Source of the DNA: Xanthostigma xanthostigma
Lineage: Eukaryota > Arthropoda > Insecta > Raphidioptera > Raphidiidae
Assembly: GCA_963575645.1 (NCBI GenBank)
Contig: OY754464.1
Location: forward strand, 9,052,001-9,116,000
DNA length: 64,000 nt
Direction: 5' to 3'
The notes under the pieces are model-generated. The model was not told where the DNA came from, did not search any database, and was given only the letters and a program-made list of their open reading frames with translations. Shown here piece after piece: positions 11,078-22,700 of the stretch. The stretch's first letter is position 1, and each line of letters starts with the position of its first letter. The translations under genes and the position numbers were made by a program.

Positions 11078-14000
11078 ATGACGCAATCTACTACCTCAGA
11101 AAACACAGAATTGAAATTCAAAATAATCAATTTTCTAGAACGTCATCGGGGACTCGTAGTATTATTTTTCTGCCTACCAGCTAGTTTTCTTTTCGATATT
11201 ATATTAAACTTGAGAAAAAAGCTTTACGCTAAGTTATTTAACAATCCATCATACCATCACGACAAAGTGAGCAGAATACAGAGTCGAATTCAAAAATGGA
11301 ACAGTTCAAAATCACTCAACAGAAAATTACTCTGTACTTCACGACCCAATTGGATGAGTTTATCCGTTACGTTTTATAGGAAAGATTTATGTCACCGTAT
11401 TCCAGTAAACTTATACGATATTCTCGAATTGGACACGGAGAAACTTACTGTTAAAGTCGAACCAATGGTATCCGTTGGAGACATAACCGAATACTTGATT
11501 CCAAGGGGATATACTCTAGGTAACAAAATGTTTTTCATTTATAATAAACCGATACGAGAGCTACTGAACTTCTTGGAAGCTGATACGAGGTAACGAGGCA
11601 TAGAAGTGATATAACCTATAATGGGCGTGTTTGGCCGAAGTAAGTACTTACTAAATTTAGTAAGTCACTCACTATACTTACAAAATTTTCGGCCGGAACA
11701 CAAAATAAGTGCTAACGCAGTAAGCATAGCTTATTATAAGACGCCATTTTGCTTATTGTTGATGTAAACAATACAGACAGGAACAGACCTGACCTGTCAT
11801 TTATCCATTTGCAACTACTTACATGAATTAAATTTTTAGTACTGTCAATATTATATTCATTCTATGAGGGGATATATAACGTAAACCAGTGTTTTGAGTT
11901 ATGCCAATCCAGTAGGTAAGTCTGTCCTGGCCGAAAAGCACTATAGTCAGCTTGTAAAATTTTAATTTTTTATGCTAACTGGCTTACGTTTAGTAAGTAC
12001 TTACTTCGGCCAAACACGCCCAATGTAGTTTAATAAGTGCAAACAACGAAAATGACATTTTGCGTCTCCAAGTTCAGTCGTTTTTAGGGATAATCAATCC
12101 GTAAATATGCACTATAGTAGGGTTGAAAACGTCAACTCATTTTGAGACCGGGCTGAAGTTTTCACAGTATTTCAAATACACCTTTTCTAAACTGTATTTA
12201 ACAAAATTCCGGTCGGAACACCCCGGCAGACTGCTTTGAATATCCCTTATCTCTCCTCTTCAAGGCGACTGCCGACTGGCCGAAGTGTTCCAACCGGAAT
12301 TTCGTTCTGCCTTTTGACGTGATAACGTCTTATAAATTAATGAATCACCAATCTTATAAATTGATAAAACACCGGCTGCATGTACGAAAAAGTGTAATGT
12401 TCCTAACGGTCGTAACGTTCCTAACGCGTAACGTTCCGCCTGACCCTGTGCGTGCTTTTTGCTAATTTCTCGCTCAATTTAAATCAGATCGGTTTGAAAC
12501 CAGTCTTAAACGAAAGAGGAGAACATTTTACATAGATTTCGTATAACAGAATTTGCCTAAACAGTTTTTTTATACAAATTTATATAGAAAAATAGCTGTA
12601 TAAATGCAATGTTGTCTAATGCATGGCGCGACGCGGTCGGTTGTCTTTGTTTGCCGTACATGGAAATTAGAAAATAACGTATGTCTTGTCTTAACATGAA
12701 AACGGCTGCATTTCTAATGTTTAATTCAATTTTTTGACATTAGTATTTTGTGAAATGCAACGCCTTCTAAGTTAAGTATTGGAATAACTAATTATTATTA
12801 GAACATAATACTTTGACAGTTGCAAACGTCACTTTTGACATTTCTTATCATTCCGACACCAAGGATAAGCGGATTGAAACCAAATTTTGGGAGGTTTAGG
12901 TTATGTATTACGGAATACGTTATCACGTAAAACTATCGTCCGTAAACCGACTTTACAGACAACCAATTTTTTTTTTTAATATAGTTTAGAAAAGGTCTAA
13001 TAATTGACATTCGTTACATCACTACTCGCTACTGCCACTGCAGCTCAGATGCTTCTATGTTGCTACTAGCTGTTAAGTTCGGTTTTGCGCTCTGAATTCA
13101 ATTTGATCCGAGCGCAGGGTAGATTATCTTTCAAAGCATATAAAATAATGATATGAATTAAAACGCATTAGGCTACGGTTATAGTGGATGCGTTTTCTGA
13201 CGAACTGATGTTCTGACAAACACGTCAGAATTGTTGGTCGGATATCGATAGTTATAGTGTCTGCGTATTCTGTTTTGACAAATTGTTGTTTCGCGTAGCA
13301 TTTCTAAACTTTACTGAGATGGATAATAGTAATTTTAAAGAATATTATCAGTATTTAGAAAGCCCTTTAACAAAGTGTTTGCGTCGAGACAAATTAACGG
13401 AGAGTATCATACGTTATTTCCACAATTATTGGAGCAGCCTAACAAGTTTGCAGAATATTTTAGGATGTCTCCAGAAACATTCAATTATATCCTCGAAGGA
13501 ATTTAAGAAACTATATCTAAGCAATCGAATTTTCATCTCATTAGCAATTGTGTCCCATTTTTGACGGGAAAGATCTCTATTATGGTAACTTTTCTGGTTC
13601 ATGTCCCATAAACATCTGTTTTCAAACACTAATGATATTAATTTTTCAACATCTATGTTTAAAAATAACAATATTTACATCAATATCAAACACGTTTGAA
13701 CGATTTCGTTGTTCTGATAAGTTCGTACTGTAACCGCAACAATAGTGTATTTGATTCATTTGTACGACTTCTGACGTGTTCGTCAGAACATCGGTTCGTC
13801 AGAACATCGGTTCGTCAGAAAACGCATCCACTATAACCGTAGTCTTTAGGGATCGTTCTGAATACAATACCGAACTTATCCAATAAGTAAAAGCATTATT
13901 ATAGATGACTTTTTTTATTTCATTGCCATTAAAGCTGTAACATTGGAAATAGCCGACGCAACGCTCGGAGGTCTTGCAATGGGAACGGGGATGACAACAT

Positions 14001-15118
14001 ATTCGCACAAAGTCGGTTTGTATCATGAAACCATCGTTAGCTACGAGGTCGTTCTGTCCGATGGAAGTTTGGTCACGGCAACAAATGATAATCAATATTC
14101 AGATTTGTACAAAGCATTAGCGTGGTCCCATGGCAGTTTAGGATTTCTGGTTGCTCTTACCTTAAAGATAATTCCCATTAAACCTTACGTTAAATTGAGA
14201 TATACTCCCGTCAGAGGGCAGAAAAATTATTGCAACTATATTCGGAAGGTATCAGGGGATGAAAATAAAAATGATCCGGTCCCCGATTACGTTGAAGCTA
14301 CTATTTTTGACAAAGACAATGCAATCGTCATGACTGGGCATTTATCCGATTACGATCCAAATGTTCCAGTTAACAATATTACAAAATGGTACAAACCTTG
14401 GTTTTATAAATATGCGGAATCGTTTTTAAATAAAGGTGAACATGTTGAATTAATACCGTTAAGAGAATACTTATTGCGACATAATCGTGCTATTTTTTGG
14501 GTTGTTGAATCAATGATACCGTTTGGAAATAATCCGTTATTTCGATTATTGTTCGGATGGCTATTGCCTCCGAAACCAGCGTTTCTTAAATTCACAACGA
14601 CTCCCGGAATAAGAGCGTTCACTTTCACAAAACAGGTTTTCCAAGATATCGTGTTGCCAATTCGTGAATTAGAGAAACAAATCGATACATCGGAATTGTT
14701 GTTTGATGCGTATCCATTGTTAGTATATCCGTGTCGGATTTACGATCATGGACCTCTTTCGGGACAACTGAAACGACCCGATCGCAGATATATAATCAAA
14801 AATACCAATTATGCTATGTACAATGATTTGGGAATTTATGGTGTTCCGGGACCAGTTAAACGTAAAGAAAAATACAATCCCGTAACAGCTATGAGAGAAA
14901 TGGAAAAGTTTACGAGGGACGTCGGTGGTTTCTCTTTTTTATATGCTGACATATGTATGACTCGGGAAGAATTCGAACAAATGTTTGACTTGAAATTATA
15001 TGAAATTGTTAGAAAAAAGTATGGAGCCGAAGGCGCATTTCCTCACTTGTATGACAAAGTTAAACCTGAATTAGATATTTTTGAAATTGGACGTCAGTGT
15101 GTTGCCGAAAGCCATTAA
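11078..15118 (+). CDS. DHCR24: Delta(24)-sterol reductase, two coding exons
   Basis: NADPH- and FAD-dependent ER-membrane enzyme that reduces the C24-C25 double bond of sterols such as desmosterol. In phytophagous insects it gives cholesterol after side-chain dealkylation. Exons 11078-11519 and 13935-15118 join in phase (ACT CTA G / CT GTA ACA) to give 541 aa; vertebrate DHCR24 is 516 aa. A hydrophobic segment (VVLFFCLPASFLF, about residues 28-40) is the membrane anchor. Next come the FAD-linked oxidase domain with RPNWMSLSV, ILELDT, VEPMVSVGDIT and GGLAMGTG...SHKVGLYHE, then YVKLRYTPVRG, YKPWFYK, IPFGNNPLFR..FGW, YPLLVYPCRIYDHG, LYADICMTREEFEQMF and a C-terminal AFPHLYDK. The junction restores the family order TL...L-D-A-T-LGGLAMGTG. 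CAG at 11074-11076 just before the ATG suggests an upstream non-coding exon. No stop or frameshift is seen. Confidence 0.95.
11623..12022. mobile_element. TIR MITE in the DHCR24 intron
   Basis: Inverted ends of about 40 bp beginning GGGCGTGTTTGGCCGAAGTA. AAT occurs on both sides and may be a target duplication. It is non-coding. Confidence 0.8.
12203..12302. mobile_element. Short hairpin MITE in the DHCR24 intron
   Basis: About 100 bp. The left end AAATTCCGGTCGGAACAC is matched by GTGTTCCAACCGGAATTTC at the right. It lies immediately before the repeat starting at 12312. Confidence 0.65.
12312..12979 (+). repeat. Copy C of the five-copy repeat, full-length form
   Basis: Runs from TTTTGACGTGATAACGTCTT to the inverted motif ACGTTATCACGTAAAA and the tail with CCGACTTTACAGACAACC. 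The interior carries variable AACGTTCC/AACGCGT tandem motifs and a segment shared with the copy at 63383 (CAGATCGGTTTGAAACCAG). It is the longest complete copy in the window. No transposase was found. Confidence 0.8.
13171..13845 (+). mobile_element. Decayed PIF/Harbinger element in the DHCR24 intron
   Basis: Inverted ends of about 34 bp (CTACGGTTATAGTGGATGCG) with TTA at 13168-13170 and 13846-13848. Between them is a frame fragment reading EYFRMSPETFNYILEG, which resembles the N-terminal region of Harbinger (HARBI1-type) transposases and then meets a stop. The right end has tandem GTTCGTCAGAACATCG units. The DDE core is absent, so it is non-autonomous. Confidence 0.75.
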
Positions 15119-15136
15119 ATTATTTTTATCTTTTTG

Positions 15137-15142
15137 AATAAA
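15137..15142 (+). promoter_or_regulatory. Poly(A) signal of DHCR24
   Basis: An AATAAA hexamer 19 bp after the DHCR24 stop codon, the nearest canonical signal downstream. Confidence 0.6.
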
Positions 15143-15251
15143 AACTTCTTTTGGCACAATAATTGATTCATGGGATTAAAAATGTAACGGACGTGTTGCA
15201 ACGTACCTACGCATACCATATATTATAAAAACCGGCTGTGGAATATTATGC

Positions 15252-15325
15252 TAAGGTGGCAGAGAGGTAGAACAGTTGCCTCATAACCTAAAGGATGCAG
15301 GTTTAATCCCGACGGTTGGTACCAA
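15252..15325 (+). pseudogene. Degenerate tRNA-like sequence (CAT anticodon position)
   Basis: Box A-like TGGCAGAGAGGTAGAAC and box B-like GGTTTAATCCC are spaced as in a tRNA, with CTCATAA in the anticodon-loop position and a T-rich tract downstream. The acceptor and anticodon stems do not pair, so a functional tRNA is unlikely. It is a tRNA-derived pseudogene or SINE head. Confidence 0.35.
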
Positions 15326-15594
15326 TAATTTTTTTTTTTGTTTTTTTTACAATTATACCAGTTTTACTTCTGTAGTGTGTAGTGTTAAAATACAGTCTCT
15401 TTTGTATATAAATATATCGACCTATATTAGCCGAAAAGGTTATGCGAATAAAAAAATAATTTACAAGAAGCTGTTGATACTATAATTTAAGTTTTTTTTG
15501 TATTACATATCTCATTTAAATAAAGTGTTAATTTTTTTTATTTGTTGCATATTTATTACTATTATTATTCCTTTGAATACTATTCCTATCTATA

Positions 15595-15869
15595 CAAGGG
15601 CGTAGATATTTTTTTCTGGAGAGGGGGGAGGTGAAGCAAAAAATCAATATATTTTTTTTAAGTTTTCAGTTTTGTTATCAAACAAGAATGCTCACGAAGG
15701 AAGGTGTCAAGCAAAATATTAATTATTCCCGAACTAGTTACAAAATACACTGTTGCAATCTTGTCTAAATTTTGTTTTTAGTTAATATTTTCAGTTTTAT
15801 TTTTTATTATTATGGTCCTAAGGGGGGGGGGGGTAATTACTCCATTTACCCCCCACATCTACGCCCTTG
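15595..15869. mobile_element. hAT-type MITE with exact 8-bp target duplication
   Basis: Ends CAAGGGCGTAGAT and ATCTACGCCCTTG are inverted. TATCTATA flanks both sides (15587-15594 and 15870-15877). The interior includes G-rich runs. The 8-bp duplication is the hAT hallmark. Confidence 0.9.
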
Positions 15870-15877
15870 TATCTATA

Positions 15878-17389
15878 TTAGTCATAATACGCAGTTGGTT
15901 GTTTTGGTACAATGTAAACAAAAATATTGTAATGTTCTACTTATTTTTAACAATTTTGACAAATAAACTGTTATTATTATTAATTGACTCTAGGTACAGA
16001 CTCAATCATCATTTTTTTTAATGTACAAATGTTTATTATTACTTATATTAGGTATGAAACCAGAACAATCTTTTTTTCTGCAAACTAAAACTTAGTTGAA
16101 ACTTTGGATAATCGAAAAAATAGGCGTTTAAATATACTAAATGTAAGTATGTCCCTTAAAATTATCTGTCTACGCATTTTATAACAAAACACAGCTTTCA
16201 AGTAAAATCTACCTGAATACCTACAAATCTTATTTTGTGGAGCACTGTACTTGTAGCATGTACATAATATAAATAGCCAAATGGTCGAATTTTTCAAAAA
16301 CATGAAAGACAGAAATAGCAAACTAGCTCCATCACGCACAATCTGCAGGGTGGTCAATTTTGCATGAGCACTCCTCCACGTTGTGGGCACATGGCCGTTA
16401 GGGATGTGTAATTATTTGTTGCAAATTATAATGCAAATTTTTTTTGTGTTTCGACTTTTTTATGTTTAAAAAATGTTGTTTGTGAGTTGAAAATTATTTT
16501 GCATGTTCGGTTTTTGTTATATACACGTAAATATTAATTATCAATTTAGGAAGTTTCCCGTATTTTTTTTAATCTTTAGTCGTAGTCTTAAAATTATGAA
16601 ATTAATGGCGAAAAAATGTTCGTAATATCTTTAAAAATAACAAAGTTATACCAAATCAAAGTTTAAATATAAAATCCACCTCCCCCACACGTGAGATTTA
16701 CCGTACAAAATTTTTAAATAATTACATTTGTTGATATTTTCATGTATTTTGCTTCAACTGTCAAAGTTTTCCAGTGAGCTAAAAAATCATTATTTAAAAA
16801 CAAGTTATAAACGACTGGAGACACGTTTTCCCACCACCAAAATCGGAACCTCCACCACATGCTAATTTTTCCATTTTTGAACTTATTGTACAGTGATTTT
16901 TTAGCCCAGGGGCCAGGATTCAGCGACAAATTTTGATAGATGAAACCTCATCTAATAAATATAAAAACAACGAAACTCCTTAACAGGTAAAAACAACTGA
17001 TGTTTATACTTTATTAATTTCTTAAACAATTTTTGTTCACAAAATTAGATGAGTTTATATTTGTCAAAGCTTGTCGGTGAGCAACATGTATAAAAAACCT
17101 GTCGTAGTGTCATCTGCTATCTACGGAATATTTTAACAGTATTGATAATTTATCTTTTATTTCGCGTTTTCTTCTTGCTTACACATAATGAATAATAAAA
17201 CTTCTCAATACTTTTGATTCTGCATTTCCCGCTTTTGACTACCATGTATGTTGCAAGATTTTGCACAAAGGAAATAAACGATCTTTTTAATAAAAAGATA
17301 ATGCGCTTCTCATGATACCAAATAACATAATCCAATAGTTTTTTACATCCGCTTCCGTATTCGAAATAGTTATAACGTACTTTTTTATT
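15878..17389. other. No gene seen between DHCR24 and the wech-like gene
   Basis: AT-rich sequence. Frames such as 16085-16390 and 16714-16929 on the minus strand have no recognisable domain. Confidence 0.5.
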
Positions 17390-17783
17390 ACCTACTCATA
17401 AAGTGGTATCTTTACGCATGCTGTTACGGTTGAAAAGTAGCTATTTTCATTTGCGTGCGGAAACTTTATTTGTCGCACTGAAATGATTGTTTGCCGCACG
17501 CAAATTCAGAGAAAAAACAAAATAATAACGGTGTTAATGTCAACGAAACAAACTGTCATTTGAAGCAGATTTGAGGTTAAAATTTTCGATTATGGACTTT
17601 TATTCTTGACAATTTTAACAATTTTAACTGAATTTTCAACTTTTTAATGATTTAATTTTTATTACTTCTAATTTCTTTTTTTAATTCGTAATAAAATTTT
17701 AATTTTAATTTAATTTAATTTGTAATAAAAAATAGTATGTGCAACTCGTGCGGCATTGTCGCACTATAGTTGCACAATATACT
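17390..17783 (+). repeat. 395-bp repeat, near-identical inverted copy at 57358-57765
   Basis: Contains GGTATCTTTACGCATGCTG, TTGCGTGCGGAAACTTTATT and a T-rich tail ending near GTTGCACAATATACTA. The copy about 40 kb away in the other orientation matches almost base for base over nearly the whole length, differing mainly by small indels near the ends. That indicates recent spread. No coding frame is present. Confidence 0.85.
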
Positions 17784-18140
17784 AATGTCAAATCGAATGC
17801 TAAACGGCGATGCTGTTTATCTTTGCTTGCGGTGAATTTCGTCCGCTCCATGTGCTCCCTCTTTCGCGTAAGACTATTGTTTTGATTTGAAAGAGACTCC
17901 CGCGCATTAGAAGTGAATCTTATTAGGCTCTAGCATTTGCTGACGATTTTATTGTTTCAAGATTAGGAAATAGTTATGTGGAATTTTTCAATGTGGCTAG
18001 AGAAAATGCTACGTATACACACAGTGCGCATGACGCTTTGACAGAGAGAGTAGAAACGGTTCTCTCAACTGCCGGTAAGTCGGAGAAGGGGAAGCGTTTC
18101 ACTTTTAGTCTGATCCAGGTCAATTTATCCCCCTAGCGCA

Positions 18141-18517
18141 CAATGCCGGACTTAGAGGTCTGGAGGCCTTGGGGCAACAAAGGAGTAGAGGCCCCCTGGC
18201 CCCAAATTATTTTTCAAAAAAATGAACAATTTTTTCCACTATAGTTTTCCAATAAATAATTTATTGTGAAACCTGCAAGTATAGATTCTTTTATTATTTA
18301 ACAAACATATCAATATAATCGAAAACATAAGAATTGTCTGAAATTAAATTTTAGCGTAAACGAACGGAACTTTCCGAGCTTTTTTCGCCGAAAAATATCA
18401 AAGGAAAAGTTGTTTACTAGTGTTTACTAGTCTAAATTTGATTTTTTTTCGAAGTCTATTAAGGGGGTCCCTCTTTTGTGGAGGCCCCGGGGCTTCCCAC
18501 CCCTAAATCCGGCCCTG
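18141..18517. mobile_element. hAT-type MITE, copy 1 of a family (copy 2 at 50039)
   Basis: Ends CAATGCCGGACTTAG and CTAAATCCGGCCCTG are inverted, and an exact 8-bp CTAGCGCA lies on both sides (18133-18140 and 18518-18525). The interior has GGAGGCC/GGCCCC motifs and no coding region. Confidence 0.92.
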
Positions 18518-18525
18518 CTAGCGCA

Positions 18526-19753
18526 CCTAAAAAGTTTCACTAAAAAATCAATAAAAATGAACAAATGCCATTTTGAATTAGAGTGCGATATTTTCCATTA
18601 AAAAAAAACTACGATTCCGATATGACAGCGTAAGTCTATGCTAAAATATAATAATGATCAATGGTACGTTCTTTTTATAATAATGGCACAGTCCGCAGAA
18701 GCTTTACTGTGATAACGGTTGGAGGTTTGCTCCAGCCCTGGAAAAGCATTCGGGGTGATTCGTTACACGCATGATCGTGACATCTACGCTTCTACCACCC
18801 TGTTTATCTCATTTACAGCTCAACATAAAATCAGTAGACCCTTGGACGTTATACGTAGTATCCGTCAAGGGTCTATATTTTAACGAGAGTTCAAGACTGA
18901 TATTATTATTACTGACAAAATTAACACCAAGTGTTTATTAGTTTAACCTTTACCTGTTTTAAGTTAAAACATAAAAAAACAACTCTAATCAAGGTAAGAA
19001 ATTTAAAAAATATAAATATTTTAGTATTAGATCACTAATATTTGTTTATCGTTTTTATAAATTAAAAAAAAGACTACTTCAATTGTTATATTATATTAAA
19101 AATTTTGAAAACAGACAATTATTGTTTTTCAATTCAACGTATTAAAATCAATTCGATTTATTTATGGAATAACTGTGAAAACAGTTGAATCTGATGCATT
19201 TGCGTTTCAATTGTTTACTTGTTTCAATTTGTACAACGGAACTGAATGTTGACTTTGTCTTTCAAATTTCATTTTGTTGTTAATTTAATGATAATATTCA
19301 GTATTACTGATAAGTGACCTTGAATTTTTGTGAATTGATTATTTTTGAAATGGATGACGTCTTAAACATGCGCATATATATATATATACCGCACACCAGA
19401 AGACAGGAGTGTATTTGTTTTGTTTTATTTTTTATTTTGATTATTTTATATGCCAAAAAAATTTTTATGTAGCATATGATTGTTATTTTAATTTTTAAGA
19501 AAAGTAATTCTTTACATTGACGATGAGAAGTAGCAACTCCCAGACGCTAGTTATAAACATTAGTATGAATTATTTTTCCGATGCGTTGTCTGATTGACTA
19601 GTACGCATTTAAATGATTTTTTTTGTTAGCAAAAAATTAAAAATGGTTTTTATTAAATTGTCAGGACATAATTAAATACGTGAGGAAACTAACATCGCAG
19701 AACAGATTGGAACCTGAAACATTTAACACAAGAATTTGCTTTTTAAAGCGAAA
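18526..19753 (+). other. Upstream region of the wech-like gene
   Basis: Probably holds the promoter and 5' non-coding exon(s), not resolved here. Visible items are a short hairpin at 18835-18873 (AGACCCTTG ... CAAGGGTCT), an ATATATATATATATA run at 19373-19388 that could serve as a TATA element or simply be a microsatellite, and candidate acceptors at about 19663 and 19700 before the first ATG. Confidence 0.35.
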
Positions 19754-22700
19754 ATGGTAATTATGACTTGATTTATTGGATTTTTAAGTAAACAGCTAGG
19801 TTAATATTAAGCTGATTGCAATTTTTTGTAATAGTGCATAATGTTTATTATTTCAAACGTTCAAAAACCATTTACTTACGTTGCCAACGCAAGATGGTAA
19901 CACATGTACTGTTTATAGTATTTATCATTTTATTGTTTGTTGCGTCAGATGATGCCAACTGATAAAAATGTGATGTGTTTATGTGTTCAAGTCCAGCAAG
20001 CACATTAAATAGAGAACTGCTATTACGCTATTTTTGTCATAAAAAAGAAATTATATAATTTCTGTGAAAAACGATACTTTACTTGTCTATACTATTTGAT
20101 ATAAATTATACCTACTCTAAAGTGTAAACGAAATTTTTATTGAAAAAACTAATATTCTATTATTATTATTTCATATAGGACGCAGAACTTGATCCACCGA
20201 CCCTTGAATTGTACAGAACTCTTTCCGCAGCAATGGAATATTTTCGGCGAGGTAAGCGAGATTTAATTTTTTTTATTGCATTACCTTTTTACCCGACTCC
20301 GTGAAAACAGAAAAAAGAGTTTTGTTTTTGTAAAAATAGAAAAAAATATACTTCCAAAGTAAAATTTATTTTTTACTCCTAATAAATAAAAATGAACATT
20401 ATAATATGTACATTATTATTTTAGTTTTTTTTTTTTGTAAAAACGAGCCTTGCGAGAAAAATCAGCGCGTTTTTTCAAAATACTATATAAACGACAACAT
20501 TTGTTAGTATGCGTTATAAATTTGTTAAATTCATATTGCGTGCAAAAAATAATAGTACTGAGCGTCTCTTTGCATCAAGTACGGTCCTGTATTGTCGAAA
20601 ATGCATCCCCATAACGGGAGTGAGTTGTGCTGTATATTATATACCTACAAAACAACACAGCATCGAGCGTGGGTCGATACGATACCTGACCTACCCCAAC
20701 TATATACAAGTTGAGCATTATGCACTGCTCATGCGCGTGCGTTTGTTATGTAAACAGGATACAGTCAAACCCGTATTCATCTGCCCTCCCTACTGTGAAA
20801 TTCTATCTTATAATAATTAATGTAATTGCTTATTGTATTCGAATACATTCTTAAAATGAATCGTATGTCAAATGATACAGTAACGTCGACAATATATAAT
20901 ATTAATATATTATTGTGTACATGTAGTGTTGTTTTTTTTTAAAAAGCATTTATCAAAATTTGTAGTACAAAGCGAGCTTTTGTCTGAAGACTTTTGAGAA
21001 AAAAGTTTAGAAGCTGCAGGTTTAATTTTAATATTTTGACAAAATATTCTCCTCATCGTTCTGATTCTAAAAATATAATAAAATTATCTCACTCGTTTCC
21101 TAAGTAAAATACAGGGTGTCAAAGTTTATAAATTTTTATCATATCTTCGGGGTAAAGCTGTAAATCGAACCAAATTTTGCATGTAGCCTTCGATTGATTA
21201 TTTTCTGCATATATTTTCAACTAAATGTGACACACCAGTGGCGTGCAAATGAAATTATGATTTCATTCATTTATAGAAAAAATGCTCACCATTACCTAGT
21301 ACCGACTTTTTTTTGTCGATTTTTCAAAATCAGACTTTTACAGATCGTTAATAAACGCTCTAGTTCGATTTGTAATTGTTCCCCGGAAGACATGATAAAA
21401 ATGGCTTAATTTTATATAGTTTGGCAGCCTGTATCTTACTTAAAGAACGAGCGAGTGAATTTTTTTTTATTTTTCATGAAGAAATAAAAAGGTGACACAG
21501 GTCTATCAGAATAGCTTAAAAATACCAATATTCCTATTAAAAAAAGATTAATGTTGCCCTTCTAGGCTATATATAGAGATATCATCGATGATCTACAACC
21601 ATCTTGTAGATAATTTCATCCCATTTACGAATTTATAAGCTTTGATAGGGTGATCTTAAAAGTAATCGAGATAAAAGCCTGGGAAGTCGTGTTTGGGACA
21701 ATCTGTATATTCTATATTAAAAAACCCACACTAATTATTAAAGAACTACACTACGATTGCATAGGTATATTTGTTATAAGCGAGGTGCTACGGTATATAG
21801 TCTCGTAAATATTTTCTAGAATAGGTATTTTAAGAATTATCTCCCTTTTAGAAATTTGCTATACGCAATTAGGCTTTTATGACTGTTTATGACTATTAGT
21901 AAAATTCTTGTAAAGATTATTTAGGAACAAAATTATATTACCGGATTTGTCCAAGTTATTGTTGACCTGTCATATTCAATTTTTGTATTGACAACATGAC
22001 TAATAAATATTATTATTATTGTTATTATTATTATAAAAATATTCAAATAAAAATAGTTGTAGTACTAAGTATGCACCATTATACATACATATTTTTAAAT
22101 TTCTATCTACAAAATTAAATTATTTATTTTATTAATTCCAAAAAAATGGCACCGTTTGATTATTTATCAAAATAAAAGCGAAAAATACTAAAGAATATAG
22201 TATATATCTCGGACGTAATGATATAATGACTCGTGTGACTGTTCAAACTTGCTGACTAACGCAATGCCGATTACTCGTCGGTAATATAATTCTACGTTAT
22301 AGATACAGAAATTAGTATTTTGCGCCTTGGCACTATTTTTGTAGACATACTTCCCTGATAAAAACTCGTATACTACTTAAAGAATCTTTTATGATCTATT
22401 TATGCGTAGATATTTCACTTAGCCTGCATTATTGCGTTATTGTGTGTGAAATGAATTAATTTGTGATATTTCTATAATATTTCCTAGTATATTTTTCTTA
22501 TCGACTGCCATGCGGGCTGTTCAATGTTTTTTTTTCCCTTTGTCCACTCTTTTGATAAATCTCAGAAATCTCATAACTTTGTTAATAATCGTGTGAGTAC
22601 CTACCGATATTCATGGAAACATAAATTTGCATTCTTTATGATTCGAAAATTTGCATTCATTATTCTTATCACTTGGAATTTAGATAACGGTCATTGGACG

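Noticed and set aside
15252..15325. Functional tRNA-Met
   Set aside because: Box-like motifs are present, but acceptor and anticodon stems do not pair.
20509..20820. 103-codon plus-strand frame in wech intron 2
   Set aside because: No domain, no splice support, ordinary AT-rich composition.
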